Origin: Actinoplanes couchii
GTDB taxonomy: Bacteria; Actinomycetota; Actinomycetes; Mycobacteriales; Micromonosporaceae
Assembly: GCF_016862075.1 (NCBI RefSeq)
Contig: NZ_BOMG01000044.1
Location: 124,001-188,000, forward strand
Direction: 5' to 3'
Length of the DNA stretch: 64,000 nucleotides
Notes under the pieces: generated by a model
Database searches by the model: none
What the model was told of the DNA's origin: nothing
The model's input: the letters and a program-made list of their open reading frames with translations, nothing else
Shown: piece by piece, positions 53,141-62,844 of the stretch
Layout of the letters: each line of letters begins with the position of its first letter
Position numbering within the stretch: the first letter of the stretch is position 1
Position numbers and translations under genes: made by a program

Positions 53141-54709
53141 GTGGATCGCCGCTCACGTCTGCCCGTCGCCCTCCTGACCGTGCTGGTTCTGGCCACCGCC
53201 GCGGGCTGCACGTTGCCGTCGTTCGCCCCCACCGGGGCCGACGATCCGGCCAAGCCGGGCGGGAGTGTCGGATCGAGCGGCACGACGTCCGGCACCGCGA
53301 GCTGGAAACCGTGCCCGGACGTGCCGACCGATCTGGTGGGCCGGGCCGCGCGCGGGATGGACTACGACTGCGCCACCGTGCAGGTTCCGCAGGACTGGGC
53401 GAAACCCACCGGCGAGACGTACGACATCTCCCTGATCCGGATCCGCTCCGACAAGCAGAAGAACCGGATCGGCTCGCTGCTGCTCAACCCGGGCGGCCCC
53501 GGCGGCTCCGGTGTCGACGTGGCGGTCTATCTGTCGTTCGGGCAGGCGCTCGGCGGGCTGCCGACCTCGGTCACCGACCGGTTCGACATCGTCGGTTTCG
53601 ACCCGCGCGGGGTGGGCCGGTCCAGCCCGGTGAAGTGCATCGCCGACGCCGACCAGGACCGGAACCTCGCCGCCGACCAGGACCCGCCGGACCAGGCGGC
53701 GTTCGACGAGATGGCCGCCCTGACCAAGAAGATCGCGGACGGCTGCGCCGAGAAGTACGGCGACCGTCTGCACACCTTCTCCACCGAGCAGGCCGCCCGT
53801 GACCTGGACGCGCTGCGCGCCGCGGTCGGCGACGAGAAGCTGACCTACCTGGGCTATTCGTACGGCACCCTGCTCGGCGCCACCTACGCCCAGCTGTTCC
53901 CGAACAACGTGCGGGCGCTGGTGCTGGACGGTGCGGTCGACCCGACCGAGGGTTACACGTCCGGCTCCGAGCAGCAGGCGAAGGGTTTCGAGCGGGCGTT
54001 CACGAACTTCACCGAGTGGTGCAAGCAGAACGTCGGCAAGTGCCCGATCGCACCGGACGCCCGGGGCGCGGTGACCGACGCGCTGGCCAAGGCCAAGACG
54101 TCGCCGGTGCCGGGCAGCGACGGGCGGGAGGCCACCGCCGGCTGGGTCTTCCTCGGGCTGATCTCGTCGCTCTACACCGAGTCCGGCTGGACCTCGCTGG
54201 CCGAGGCGATCGACTCGCTGCAGGGTGGTGACGCGGACGGCATCTTCGAGCTGGCCGACCAGTACGCCGAGCGCGGCCCGGACGGCAAGTACACCAACCT
54301 GTTCGACGCGAACCTGGCGGTGAACTGCGCGGACTCCGACCAGGTGCCGACGGTCGCCGAGATCCGCAAGCTGCAGGGCGAGTGGAAGACGAAGTACCCG
54401 ATGTTCGGTGCGGCGCTGGCGGTCGGGATGCTGCCGTGCGCGTACTGGGGCGGCACCCGGGATCCCTACCCGGCCGGCAAGGCCGCGGGCGCACCGCCGA
54501 TCCTGGTGGTCGGCACCACCGGTGACCCGGCGACGCCGTACGAGAACACCGCCGATCTGGCGAACATGCTGGGCGTGGGGCAGGTGCTGACCTGGGAGGG
54601 CGAGGGCCACACCGCGTACCCGTCGACCGCCTGCATCCGGGACGCGGTCGACGGATACCTGGTCGACCTGAAGATGCCGAAGGAAGGCCTGCGATGCCCC
54701 GCGAAATGA
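53141..54709 (+). CDS. Secreted TAP-like alpha/beta-hydrolase lipoprotein (tripeptidyl aminopeptidase-like)
   Basis: 522 residues from GTG 53141. Lipobox ATAAGC (C23) gives lipid anchoring. Then LLLNPGGPGGSG (oxyanion region), FDPRGVGRSSP, nucleophile S240 in YLGYSYGTLLG, and the C-terminal TAP-like domain with PILVVGTTGDPATPYENT and GEGHTAYPS supplying Asp and His. The family cleaves N-terminal peptides or esters. TAGGGT stands 7 nt before the start (leaderless). Its stop overlaps the following GNAT start by 16 nt. Confidence 0.9.
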   Translation: MDRRSRLPVALLTVLVLATAAGCTLPSFAPTGADDPAKPGGSVGSSGTTSGTASWKPCPDVPTDLVGRAARGMDYDCATVQVPQDWAKPTGETYDISLIRIRSDKQKNRIGSLLLNPGGPGGSGVDVAVYLSFGQALGGLPTSVTDRFDIVGFDPRGVGRSSPVKCIADADQDRNLAADQDPPDQAAFDEMAALTKKIADGCAEKYGDRLHTFSTEQAARDLDALRAAVGDEKLTYLGYSYGTLLGATYAQLFPNNVRALVLDGAVDPTEGYTSGSEQQAKGFERAFTNFTEWCKQNVGKCPIAPDARGAVTDALAKAKTSPVPGSDGREATAGWVFLGLISSLYTESGWTSLAEAIDSLQGGDADGIFELADQYAERGPDGKYTNLFDANLAVNCADSDQVPTVAEIRKLQGEWKTKYPMFGAALAVGMLPCAYWGGTRDPYPAGKAAGAPPILVVGTTGDPATPYENTADLANMLGVGQVLTWEGEGHTAYPSTACIRDAVDGYLVDLKMPKEGLRCPAK

Positions 54710-55167
54710 CACTCACGTTCCGGACCGCCACCAGGGACGACGTCCCGGCGATCCTGACCCTGCTCGCCGACGACGGTGTCAGCCGGGACCGGGGTTTCGG
54801 GACGGTGCCGGAGGCGGACGACGCCCGGATCTGGGCGGCGTTCGAGGCGATCGACGCCGACGACCGCAACGAGCTGATCGTGGCGTCCGACGGCGCCGAG
54901 GTGGTCGGCACCTGCCAGCTCACCTACATCCCCGGCCTGACCCGCAACGGCGGCGAGCGGCTGCTGATCGAGGCGGTCCGGATCAGCTCGGCCCGGCGCG
55001 GGCAGGGCCTGGGCGGCGAGCTGATCCGCTGGGCGGTCGAGCAGGGCCGGGCCCGCGGCTGCACGATGGTCCAGCTGACCTCGGACAAGAAGCGGGCCGA
55101 CGCGCACCGCTTCTACACGAAACTCGGCTTCGCGGCGTCGCACGAGGGTTTCAAGCTAGCCCTTTAG
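54694..55167 (+). CDS. GNAT-family N-acetyltransferase
   Basis: 157 residues. ATG 54694 lies inside the end of the hydrolase gene, with GAAGG upstream. The GNAT fold shows LTYIPGLTRNGGERLLIEAVRI, the acetyl-CoA loop SSARRGQGLGGELIRWAVE and the final HRFYTKLGFAASHEGFKLAL. Substrate unknown. The 3' end overlaps the convergent Prim-Pol gene by 12 nt. Confidence 0.88.
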   Translation: MPREMTLTFRTATRDDVPAILTLLADDGVSRDRGFGTVPEADDARIWAAFEAIDADDRNELIVASDGAEVVGTCQLTYIPGLTRNGGERLLIEAVRISSARRGQGLGGELIRWAVEQGRARGCTMVQLTSDKKRADAHRFYTKLGFAASHEGFKLAL

Positions 55168-56175
55168 ATCACGGTCCTTGGACGGCTGCACCCGCTTCGG
55201 TTCGCCGGGCATCTTCGGATGATCCGGCGGGTACGGCAGGTCGCCTAGTCCGTTCTTCTCGTCCCGCTCCACCCACTCCAGCAGCGGGGTCAGGTCGTGG
55301 GCGGTGTCGTCGATGCCGGCGTGCCGGTCCCCCACCGCGGCGAACCGGGCCGGCATCGTGGCCAGGTCGAAGTCGTCCGGCTCGGCGTCGGCCAGCTCGT
55401 CCCAGGTGACCGGGGCGGAGACGGTGGCGCGGGCGTTGGCGCGCAGCGAGTAGGCGCAGGCGATGGTGCGGTCCCGGGCCATCTGGTTGTAGTCCAGGAA
55501 GACCCGCTCGCCACGCTCCTCCTTCCACCAGGAGGTGGTGATGCCGGCCGGGTTCCGTCGCTCCACCTCGCGGGCCAGGGCGATCGCGGCCCGGCGCACG
55601 TCGACGAACGACCAGCGCGGCTCGATGCGCACGTAGACGTGCACACCCCGGCCGCCGGACGTCTTGGGGAAACCGGTCCAGCCCAGCTCGGCGAGGACCT
55701 CGCGGACCACCGTCGCGGTCTCGACCACCGCGCCGAAACCGAGGCCGGGCTGCGGGTCCAGGTCGATGCGCAGCTCGTCCGGCTCGTCGGGGGCGGCGGC
55801 CCGGACCGGCCACGGGTGGAAGACCACGGTGCCCATCTGCGCGGCCCAGGCGACGTGCGCGAGGTCGGCGGGGCTCAGCTCGTCGGCCGTACGCATGCTG
55901 GGGAACTTGATCCTCGCGGTCCGGATCCAGTCGGGGACGCCGCGGGTGGGGATGCGCTTCTGGAAGAACATCTCGCCCTCGACGCCGTCCGGGAACCGCT
56001 GCAGGGTGGTGGGGCGGTCACGCAGCGCGCGCAGGATGCCGTCACCGACAGCGAGGTAGTAGCCGAAGACATCACGCTTGGTGAATCCGCGGCCCGGGAA
56101 GACGATCTTGTCGGGGCTGCTCAGGCGCACGGTGTGACCGGCGATCTCGTGCTCTTCCGCGGCGGCTTTCGGCAT
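55156..56175 (-). CDS. LigD-type polymerase/primase domain protein (Prim-Pol, AEP)
   Basis: 339 residues. The archaeo-eukaryotic primase catalytic motif is LRIDLDP (D138, D140), with PKTSGGRGVHVYV and FLDYNQMARDRTIACAYSLRANA (third acidic residue). It begins IAGHTVRLSSPDKIVFPGRG, as in the polymerase domain of LigD, but lacks the ligase and nuclease domains. Stand-alone Prim-Pols work with Ku/LigD in end joining or with LigC in gap repair; the nearby ligC supports the latter. No Ku gene is in the window. Confidence 0.9.
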   Translation of the reverse strand: MPKAAAEEHEIAGHTVRLSSPDKIVFPGRGFTKRDVFGYYLAVGDGILRALRDRPTTLQRFPDGVEGEMFFQKRIPTRGVPDWIRTARIKFPSMRTADELSPADLAHVAWAAQMGTVVFHPWPVRAAAPDEPDELRIDLDPQPGLGFGAVVETATVVREVLAELGWTGFPKTSGGRGVHVYVRIEPRWSFVDVRRAAIALAREVERRNPAGITTSWWKEERGERVFLDYNQMARDRTIACAYSLRANARATVSAPVTWDELADAEPDDFDLATMPARFAAVGDRHAGIDDTAHDLTPLLEWVERDEKNGLGDLPYPPDHPKMPGEPKRVQPSKDRDLKG

Positions 56176-56202
56176 GCCCTGAGACTATGCCCGGAAACGG
56201 CG

Positions 56203-56232
56203 GAGGGCCGCCCGGCAAACCGGACGACCCTC
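56203..56232 (-). terminator. Terminator of the LPXTG-protein gene
   Basis: A 13-bp stem (two G:U pairs in the RNA of the complement strand) pairs GAGGGCCGCCCGG (56203-56215) with 56220-56232 around a 4-nt loop, 20 nt past the stop at 56253. Confidence 0.75.
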
Positions 56233-56252
56233 TACTGATTTATCGCGATAAT

Positions 56253-57065
56253 TCAGACAGTGCGTCGGCGGCGGGTGAACCAGACGGCCATCACGCCACC
56301 CATCAGCAGCAGGCCACCCAGCGCCAGGGTGCCGTTCACCGGCGCTCCGGTCACCGGCAGATTCCTGGCGTCCTTGAGCCCGGCCGCGAACGGCGACTTG
56401 CTCGGCGTGGCCCCGACGGTCTCGTCCTGGACCCCGGTGGGCGGCGTCGACTCGGCGACCGCGGCCGGCGTGCCCGGGGTGACGCTCGGCGAGGCCGGCG
56501 GGGTGGTCGCGGGCGGAGTGGTCGGCGGCGTGGTGGGCGGCGTCGTCGGCGGAGTCGTCGGCGGCGTGGTGGGCGGTGTCGTGTAGCCCGGTCCGCCCCG
56601 GGTCGCGGTGACGGCCGGAGCCGGCGTGGCCGGAGCCGTCGTGGGCGCGGTCCCGCCGGCCGGGCTGACGTCGCCGGCCGGGAGCTCCGGGACGGCGCCG
56701 CCGTAACCGGCGTTGCCCCGCTGCGGTTCCGTGGTGCCCGTGGGCGGCGTGAGAACCCGCTTCTTCACCACGGTGACCTGCTGGACGGGGGCCGCGACCG
56801 GCTCAGCGGCGGCCTGGTCGACGGCGATCGGCGCAGCGGCGGCCGGCTCGACGGCGACCTGCTCAACAGCGGCCTGCTCACCAGCGCTCGTGGCGGCCTG
56901 CTCACCGGCGGCGAGATCGGAGGCGACCACGGCGGTCGCGTCGGTCGCCGTCACCGCGGTCACGTCGCCGGCCTGGGCCACCGAGGCGCCGCCGGGAGCC
57001 AGAACGATGAGGACAGAGGCTCCGACCGTGGTGATTCCAGCGGCCAGCCTACGCGAGAAGCTCAT
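56253..57065 (-). CDS. LPXTG-type cell-wall-anchored surface protein
   Basis: 270 residues from ATG 57065. The signal peptide is RRLAAGITTVGASVLIVLAPGG. The middle is Ala/Val/Glu-rich then Pro/Thr repeats (TTPPTTPP units near 190-215). The C-terminus has LPVTG (sorting signal), a hydrophobic segment TLALGGLLLMGGVMAVWF and RRRRTV, as needed for sortase. No binding domain was recognised; the repeats act as a stalk. Sortase is not in the window. Confidence 0.88.
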   Translation of the reverse strand: MSFSRRLAAGITTVGASVLIVLAPGGASVAQAGDVTAVTATDATAVVASDLAAGEQAATSAGEQAAVEQVAVEPAAAAPIAVDQAAAEPVAAPVQQVTVVKKRVLTPPTGTTEPQRGNAGYGGAVPELPAGDVSPAGGTAPTTAPATPAPAVTATRGGPGYTTPPTTPPTTPPTTPPTTPPTTPPATTPPASPSVTPGTPAAVAESTPPTGVQDETVGATPSKSPFAAGLKDARNLPVTGAPVNGTLALGGLLLMGGVMAVWFTRRRRTV

Positions 57066-57161
57066 GAGGAGTCCGTTCTGTTGCTGAAGGTACGGTTCAT
57101 GATCGCACGGGGGCTTAACGTTAATTGACCGTTTTACCCGGAAACAACCCCGCACGAGACC

Positions 57162-57638
57162 TCAGCCGGGAAGACCACCGAATCGGTGACTGCGCCACAG
57201 ATTGGACAGCGCGAATACCTTCAGCTCGAACCGGGGGTCGGCGGCGAACAGACCCCCGCTGTACGGCGCGTGCAGCGTCACGCTGGCCCCCGAATCCAGA
57301 TAGACCGCGACCACCGTACGGCTCCCCCGCCGCTCGGCCCGCAGATCGACCACCCGGCTCCACGGCGCCTCGCCCGCCTCGAACACCGACGAGGTCCGGA
57401 TCCCCCGCACGCCCACCTCGACCCCGGTCCGCCGGCCGGCCACCAGCCCACTCGCGACCCCGGTCGTCAGCGGGCCCAGCACCAGAACCAGCCAGGCCAG
57501 TACGGGTGGCGACCAGAGCAGGACCAGGATCGACCCGGTGCCGACGCCGACCACCACACCGAGCGCACCGAAGTAGAGACCACGACCGAGACCCTGCCGC
57601 CAGGTCGGCCGGAACATCGCCGGAGATTCACCTTCCAT
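57162..57638 (-). CDS. Membrane protein with a PH-like C-terminal domain
   Basis: 158 residues. Two hydrophobic helices (about 21-40 and 45-68) are followed by a bacterial PH-like domain: VEVGVRGIRTSSVFEAGEAPWSRVVDLRAERRG and VVAVYLDSGASVTLHAPYSGG. Such proteins are common in actinomycetes and have no assigned function. It lies head-to-head with msrB. Confidence 0.78.
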   Translation of the reverse strand: MEGESPAMFRPTWRQGLGRGLYFGALGVVVGVGTGSILVLLWSPPVLAWLVLVLGPLTTGVASGLVAGRRTGVEVGVRGIRTSSVFEAGEAPWSRVVDLRAERRGSRTVVAVYLDSGASVTLHAPYSGGLFAADPRFELKVFALSNLWRSHRFGGLPG

Positions 57639-57702
57639 GACCGCTCAACGCGGGGCGGACATCACTGCCGCCGGACCGGAGGTGCGACGTACCGTTGACG
57701 GC

Positions 57703-58101
57703 ATGACGACCGATCTCCCCATCACCGACGACGAGTGGCGTGTCCGCCTCACGCCGTCCGAGTTCCGGGTGCTCCGCGAAGCCGGCACCGAGCCGCCCTG
57801 GAGCGGTGAGTACGTGGACACCAAGACCGAGGGGATCTACAACTGCCGTGCCTGTGGCGCGGCGCTCTACGAGAGCGGCAGCAAGTTCGACAGCCACTGC
57901 GGCTGGCCGTCCTACGACGACGCCATCCCCGGCGCGGTCATCGAGATCGAGGACCGCACGCACGGGATGGTGCGGGTCGAGATCCGATGTGCCAACTGCG
58001 ACTCGCACCTGGGGCACGTGTTCCGGGGCGAGGGCTTCACCCCGAAGAACACGCGCCACTGCGTGAACAGCCTGTCGGTCAGGCTGGACCCGTCCGCCTG
58101 A
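57703..58101 (+). CDS. msrB: Peptide-methionine (R)-S-oxide reductase
   Basis: 132 residues from ATG 57703. Zn-binding pairs NCRACGAALY and CANCDSHLGHV, GWPSYDD, and catalytic Cys in [10 protein letters not shown]. It repairs methionine-R-sulfoxide with thioredoxin. TACCGT stands 7 nt before the start (leaderless pattern). Convergent with folA, overlapping it by 23 nt. Confidence 0.95.
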   Translation: MTTDLPITDDEWRVRLTPSEFRVLREAGTEPPWSGEYVDTKTEGIYNCRACGAALYESGSKFDSHCGWPSYDDAIPGAVIEIEDRTHGMVRVEIRCANCDSHLGHVFRGEGFTPKNTRHCVNSLSVRLDPSA

Positions 58102-58555
58102 GGTCCTCCACGACGTAGGAGACCCCGTTCGGCGCGACGATCACACCGCTGGACTCGGTGACGGCCCAGTCGTCACCGAGTTCCGGCGCGAAGACGTCCC
58201 CCTCGGCGTCCAGATCGATCCTGGTCCGCACGATGTGCTCGGCGACCGGCAGGAACATCTCGTAAACGGTTCCGCCGCCCATCACCCAGAAGTCCGTCGC
58301 CGGCACTCCGTCACCGCCATGGATGACGAGAGCGCCGGGCGAAGACCACTGGCGAGAACGGGTGAGCACCACGTTCTGCCGCCCCGGCAGCGGCTTGAGC
58401 GGCAGCGAGTCCCAGGTGGCCCGGCCCATCACCACGGTCGACCCGGCGGTCCGCTCCTTGAAGATCTTCTGTTCCCCCGGCACCCGCCACGGGATGGTGT
58501 CCCCGGCGCCGATCACCCGGTTGCGGGCCTCGGCCCAGATCATGTGGATCGTCAT
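58079..58555 (-). CDS. folA: Dihydrofolate reductase
   Basis: 158 residues. [24 protein letters not shown], with the catalytic Asp replaced position seen as D19/E28 region, [12 protein letters not shown], and [13 protein letters not shown] are DHFR motifs. It follows thyA with an ATGA overlap, so dTMP synthesis and recycling of dihydrofolate are co-expressed. The 3' end overlaps msrB. Confidence 0.95.
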   Translation of the reverse strand: MTIHMIWAEARNRVIGAGDTIPWRVPGEQKIFKERTAGSTVVMGRATWDSLPLKPLPGRQNVVLTRSRQWSSPGALVIHGGDGVPATDFWVMGGGTVYEMFLPVAEHIVRTRIDLDAEGDVFAPELGDDWAVTESSGVIVAPNGVSYVVEDLRRTGPA

Positions 58556-59349
58556 ACCGCGACGGACGCCTTGATCAGCGGGTGGTGCCGGTAGTCGACC
58601 ACGGTGAAGTCCTCGTACTCGTGCTCGAAGAGGCCGTCCCGCTGGGCGATCTCCACGGTGGGGAACGGGTACGGCTCCCGGGTCAGCTGTTCGCGCACCT
58701 GCTCCTGGTGGTTGTCGTAGATGTGCACGTCACCGCCGACCCAGATGAAGTCCCCGGGCAGCAGACCGGCGTGCTGCGCGACCATCTGCGTCAACAATGC
58801 GTAGCTGGCGATGTTGAACGGCACACCCAGGAACAGGTCGGCGCTGCGCTGGTAGAGCTGGCAGGAGAGCTTCCCGTCGGCCACGTAGAACTGGAACAGC
58901 GCGTGACACGGCGCCAGAGCCATCTCCGGGATGTCCGAGACGTTCCACGCCGAGACGATCATGCGCCGCGAATCGGGGTTGCTCCGGATCGTCGACAGGA
59001 CCTCGGTCAGCTGATCGACGTCACCCCGTGACGACGGCCACGAACGCCACTGCTTGCCGTAGACCGGACCGAGCTCGCCGTCCGGGGACGCCCACTCGTC
59101 CCAGATGGAGACACCCTGCTCCTGCAGCCAGCGCACGTTGGTGTCGCCGCGCAGGAACCAGAGCAGCTCCACCGCGAGCGACTTGAAGTGCACCCGCTTG
59201 GTGGTGACCAGCGGGAACCCCTGGGACAGGTCGTAACGGAGACGCTCACCGAAGAGGCTGAGCGTCCCCGTCCCGGTGCGGTCGCTCTTGGGTGTCCCGG
59301 TCTCCAGGACGCGCCGCAGAAGATCTTCGTATTGGGTGTCGACAGCCAT
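58552..59349 (-). CDS. thyA: Thymidylate synthase (ThyA)
   Basis: 265 residues. The catalytic cysteine is C148 in [13 protein letters not shown]21-containing KSDRTGTGT, the [17 protein letters not shown] block and DVHIYDNH are also present. It makes dTMP from dUMP and methylene-tetrahydrofolate. A promoter with -35 GTGACC and -10 TAGTTT, lying inside the end of wrbA, would give a leaderless transcript. Confidence 0.97.
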   Translation of the reverse strand: MAVDTQYEDLLRRVLETGTPKSDRTGTGTLSLFGERLRYDLSQGFPLVTTKRVHFKSLAVELLWFLRGDTNVRWLQEQGVSIWDEWASPDGELGPVYGKQWRSWPSSRGDVDQLTEVLSTIRSNPDSRRMIVSAWNVSDIPEMALAPCHALFQFYVADGKLSCQLYQRSADLFLGVPFNIASYALLTQMVAQHAGLLPGDFIWVGGDVHIYDNHQEQVREQLTREPYPFPTVEIAQRDGLFEHEYEDFTVVDYRHHPLIKASVAV

Positions 59350-59356
59350 GCCGTAA

Positions 59357-59386
59357 AAACTAGCGAAGCTTCCCGCCGATGGTCAC
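59357..59386 (-). promoter_or_regulatory. Predicted thyA promoter
   Basis: On the complement: -35 GTGACC (59381-59386), 18-nt spacer, -10 TAGTTT (59357-59362), then 7 nt to the thyA ATG. It overlaps the last codons of wrbA. Confidence 0.55.
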
Positions 59387-59962
59387 GATGCGGCTCGCCA
59401 GGTGATCGAGTGCCGCGTATTGAGCGTCACCCAGGGGTGCGTCGTTGTTGCCGCCGGTGACGTGCGAGACGCCGTACGGGTTGCCGTCGGCGAACTTCAG
59501 CGGGTCGGTGTAACCGGGGGCCACCACGATCCCGCCGAAGTGGTAGATCGTGTTGTAGAGCGCCAGCAGCGTCGACTCCTGCCCGCCGTGCTCGGTCATC
59601 GTCGAGGTGAACCCGGCGTACGCCTTGTTCGCCAGCAGCCCCTGCCCCCACTGCGGCCCGAGCGTGTCGATGAACTGCTTGAGCTGGCTGGCCACGTTGC
59701 CGTACCGGGTGGGTGTGCCGAAGAGCACCGCGTCGGCCCACACCACGTCGTCGGCGGTCGCCTTCGGCTCGTTCTTGGTCTGGTCGAAGTGCTGGCTCCA
59801 GGCGGCGTTCGAGGCGATCGCCTCGGCTGGGGCCAGTTCGGCGACCTGGCGCAGGCGTACCTCCGCCCCGGCCTTCTCCCCCGCCTCCTTGAGGCGCGTG
59901 GCCATCGAGTGGACGGTGCCCGTCGACGAGTAATAGATGATCGCGAGTTTGACGTCAGCCAT
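59360..59962 (-). CDS. wrbA: NAD(P)H:quinone oxidoreductase, WrbA family
   Basis: 200 residues. The flavodoxin-like FMN loop [32 protein letters not shown], and [18 protein letters not shown] are WrbA hallmarks. It reduces quinones by two electrons and protects from redox cycling. It ends 10 nt before thyA, but thyA has its own promoter. Confidence 0.95.
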   Translation of the reverse strand: MADVKLAIIYYSSTGTVHSMATRLKEAGEKAGAEVRLRQVAELAPAEAIASNAAWSQHFDQTKNEPKATADDVVWADAVLFGTPTRYGNVASQLKQFIDTLGPQWGQGLLANKAYAGFTSTMTEHGGQESTLLALYNTIYHFGGIVVAPGYTDPLKFADGNPYGVSHVTGGNNDAPLGDAQYAALDHLASRIVTIGGKLR

Positions 59963-60000
59963 GACTCAAGGGAATCTCCCCGCGACCCCGGCCGAAACGC

Positions 60001-60255
60001 TTATAGATGAAGTTCACTACCTTCCTCGTCGTCCAGCCAGACGCCGTCGGTGGCCAGGTAGCGGAACTTGTAGTGCCCCGGATCGAGCGGCACGCTGACC
60101 GTCCGGGTGCCGTTGCGGCGCACCTGCAACTCGTGCCGACCGGGTTCCCAGTCGTTGAAGTCGCCGACCACGCTGACGGTGCCGGCCGGCTCGTCAGCGG
60201 GCAGGCAGAAGGTCACCCTGGTCTTGCTCCCGAACAACTTACTGCGTTTGATCAT
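60001..60255 (-). CDS. Small CBM48 (isoamylase early-set) domain protein
   Basis: 84 residues from ATG 60255 with GGAGG 5 nt upstream. After KLFGSKTRVTFCLPAD comes VSVVGDFNDWEPGRHEL and VPLDPGHYKFRYLATDGVWLDDEEG: a stand-alone glycogen-binding type CBM48. It may bind glycogen or have a regulatory role. No glycogen gene is nearby. Confidence 0.88.
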   Translation of the reverse strand: MIKRSKLFGSKTRVTFCLPADEPAGTVSVVGDFNDWEPGRHELQVRRNGTRTVSVPLDPGHYKFRYLATDGVWLDDEEGSELHL

Positions 60256-60309
60256 GACGTCCTCCAGCCTCCACCGGTACAACGCGGGACCGCCACGTAT
60301 GTTGTGCCG

Positions 60310-60774
60310 ATGCATCCCGAACCTCACGATGAGCTGCGGGTGGCGTCGTTCCGCGACCTCGACACCACCACCCTCTACGAAATTCTCAAGTTGCGCAGCG
60401 AGGTCTTCGTGGTCGAGCAGGAATGTGCCTACCTCGACCCGGACGGACGGGACTCCGAGCCCGGAACCCGGCACCTGTGGTTCGAAAGAGACGGAAAAAT
60501 CCGGGCCTATCTCCGAATTCTGAGCGACGCGGAAGGCGTGGAGCGGATCGGCCGAGTGGTGACCGCGGCAGAGGCGAGAGGAGCGGGACTGGGCGCGCGT
60601 CTACTGACCGAGGCGATCACCGTGATCGGCAATCGCCCCAGCATCCTCGACGCTCAAGCCCATTTATCCGGTTTTTACGGCAAATTCGGATATGTCGTCA
60701 ATGGCGCGGAATACGTGGAGGACGGCATCCCCCACGTCCCGATGATCAGGGCAGGTGCGACACCAGCTCGCTGA
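60310..60774 (+). CDS. GNAT acetyltransferase of the ElaA type
   Basis: 154 residues from ATG 60310; a TATGTT box ends 6 nt upstream. [61 protein letters not shown] (acetyl-CoA loop) and [18 protein letters not shown] match ElaA. Substrate unknown. The end overlaps hemQ by 29 nt. Confidence 0.9.
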   Translation: MHPEPHDELRVASFRDLDTTTLYEILKLRSEVFVVEQECAYLDPDGRDSEPGTRHLWFERDGKIRAYLRILSDAEGVERIGRVVTAAEARGAGLGARLLTEAITVIGNRPSILDAQAHLSGFYGKFGYVVNGAEYVEDGIPHVPMIRAGATPAR

Positions 60775-61447
60775 CCGACCGCCGCCGGCCGGTGTAGAAC
60801 GGGATCTCCTCGCGGACGTGCAGCCGCGCCTTCGAGGCCCGCAGGTCACGCATCAGGTCGACGATCCGGTGCAGCTCGTCGGCCTCGAAGGCCAGCATCC
60901 ACTCGTAGTCGCCGAGGGCGAACGACGCGACCGTGTTGGCGCGGACGTCCGGGTACGGCCGGGCCATCTTGCCGTGCTCGGCCAGCATCGCCCGGCGCTC
61001 CTCGTCCGGCAGCACGTACCAGTCGTAGGAGCGGATGAACGGGTACACGCAGATGTAGTGGCGGGCCTCCTCACCGGCGAGGAAGGCGGGCAGGTGGCTG
61101 CGGTTGAACTCGGCCGGGCGGTGCAGCGCCATCTGCGACCAGACCGGCTCCAGGTGGCGGCCCAGCGCCGTACGCCGGAACAGCCCGTAGGCGTCCTGCA
61201 GCGCGTCCGACGAGCTGGCGTGCCACCACACCATGATGTCGGCGTCGGCCCGCAGACCGGACACGTCGTAGGTGCCGCGAATCGTCACGTCCTTGGCCTC
61301 GAGCTGCTCGAACAGCCCGTCCACCTCGGTGGCCAGCTCGTCCCGCAGAGCCGGCAGCGGCGTCGTCGCCTTGAACACCGACCACATCGTGTAGCGGATC
61401 GTCGCGTTCAGCTCTTTGATGCGGGAGGCGTTGGTCTGCTCGGTCAT
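60746..61447 (-). CDS. hemQ: Coproheme decarboxylase HemQ (chlorite-dismutase-like)
   Basis: 233 residues, ATG 61447 with GAAGGAG upstream. Haem-ligand H158 in [15 protein letters not shown] and Y135 in [17 protein letters not shown]. It converts coproheme to haem b in the coproporphyrin-dependent pathway of Gram-positive bacteria. Its start overlaps the hemY stop. Confidence 0.95.
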   Translation of the reverse strand: MTEQTNASRIKELNATIRYTMWSVFKATTPLPALRDELATEVDGLFEQLEAKDVTIRGTYDVSGLRADADIMVWWHASSSDALQDAYGLFRRTALGRHLEPVWSQMALHRPAEFNRSHLPAFLAGEEARHYICVYPFIRSYDWYVLPDEERRAMLAEHGKMARPYPDVRANTVASFALGDYEWMLAFEADELHRIVDLMRDLRASKARLHVREEIPFYTGRRRSVSELVSHLP

Positions 61448-62802
61448 CGTGTCTCCTTCAGGAACTTGCTCACATCGTCCGCCGCACGCTCTCCACTGGC
61501 CACGCACACCGGGATGCCGACGCCGTCGAAGGCGGCTCCGGCCAGCGCCAGCCCGGGCGGCAACCCGGCCCGCAGCTCGGAGACCCGGTCGGCGTGACCC
61601 GGCGCGTACTGCGGAAGTCCACCGCCCCAGCGCTGCACCCACGAGTCCACCGGCTCGGGCAGCTCGACCCCGATCAGGTCGCTCAGCTCCCGGCGGGCGA
61701 CGGCGAGCAGCGACGCGTCGGCGAGCTGCAGCCGATCCTCCTCGCCGGCGCGGCCGAGCGAAACCCGCACGATCGCGGGGCCGCCCTCGGCAGCCAGGTG
61801 CGGCCATTTGGTGGTGAAGAACGTGGCGGCCTTGACCAGGGTGCCCTCACCCGGCGGCACCAGAAATCCAGACATGTCCGGTAGCTCGGCGACAAAAGCC
61901 ATGCCCGCCAGTGCGACGCTCGCATAATCGAGCGCGAACGACCGGCCCAGCAGACGCGCGGCCGGAGCGGCGGGCACCGCCACGATCACCGCGTCCACCT
62001 CGTCGACCTGCGGCGACGGCACCGGACCAAAGATCAACTTCCAACGCCCGGTTGCGGTACGCCCCAACTCCCGCACCGTGGCGTCCAGCACCACCCGGGC
62101 CCCCGACTCGGCGGCAGCGGCGGCGATCAGCCGGGTCATCCCCCCGTCGACGGCCGCGAACACCGGTCGCCCCGGCACCCGCTTGCTGCGCGCCTGCGCC
62201 GCCCGGACCGCGCCGGACAGGGTCCGCTCGGTCTCCGCGGTGGCCGCCAGCTGCGGCATGGTCACCCGCAACGACAGCTGATCGGCCCGGCCCGCGTAGA
62301 CCCCGCCGAGCATCGGGTCGACCAGCCGGTCCACCACCTCGTCGCCGTACCGGTCCCGCACCAGCTTTCCGACCGCGATGTCCTGACCGGGCGCCAGCAG
62401 CGGACGGCCGGTGTCCCGGTCGGCGTGCGCTTTCGGGAGGGCCACCCCGTCGAGCAGCGACAGGTCACCGGGCACCCCGACCAGGGTGCCGCCGGGGATC
62501 GGAGCGAGCCGCCCCTGGATGGCCAGCGCCGCCGGGCGGGCGGCCGGGTGCACCAGATCGAGGCCGAGCCGGCGGGCCAGGGCGACCGCCGCGGACTCCC
62601 CGCCGTCGGCCGCGCTGTTCAGGAACGACTCGGCGCCCCGCTCGACGGTGAGTCCATCCAGGTCACCGGTGTGCAGCTTGCCGCCCAGCGAGCCGCTCCG
62701 CTCGTACACGACGATGTCTGTCAGTGGGTCGAGGTCTCGCAGGCGGACCGCCGCCGCGAGGCCCGCGATGCCACCGCCGATGATCGCGATCCGTTTCCGC
62801 AC
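61444..62802 (-). CDS. hemY: Coproporphyrinogen/protoporphyrinogen oxidase (HemY/HemG type)
   Basis: 452 residues from GTG 62802, chosen for the GGGGAGG 9-15 nt upstream. FAD motif [18 protein letters not shown] (GxGxxG), [24 protein letters not shown] [16 protein letters not shown] and the C-terminal [22 protein letters not shown] are typical. It oxidises the porphyrinogen to the porphyrin with O2 before iron insertion by HemH. Coupled to hemQ. Confidence 0.92.
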   Translation of the reverse strand: MRKRIAIIGGGIAGLAAAVRLRDLDPLTDIVVYERSGSLGGKLHTGDLDGLTVERGAESFLNSAADGGESAAVALARRLGLDLVHPAARPAALAIQGRLAPIPGGTLVGVPGDLSLLDGVALPKAHADRDTGRPLLAPGQDIAVGKLVRDRYGDEVVDRLVDPMLGGVYAGRADQLSLRVTMPQLAATAETERTLSGAVRAAQARSKRVPGRPVFAAVDGGMTRLIAAAAAESGARVVLDATVRELGRTATGRWKLIFGPVPSPQVDEVDAVIVAVPAAPAARLLGRSFALDYASVALAGMAFVAELPDMSGFLVPPGEGTLVKAATFFTTKWPHLAAEGGPAIVRVSLGRAGEEDRLQLADASLLAVARRELSDLIGVELPEPVDSWVQRWGGGLPQYAPGHADRVSELRAGLPPGLALAGAAFDGVGIPVCVASGERAADDVSKFLKETR

Positions 62803-62844
62803 GCCTCTCACCCTCCCCTGGGGCAACTCCCGGACGACAGGGTC

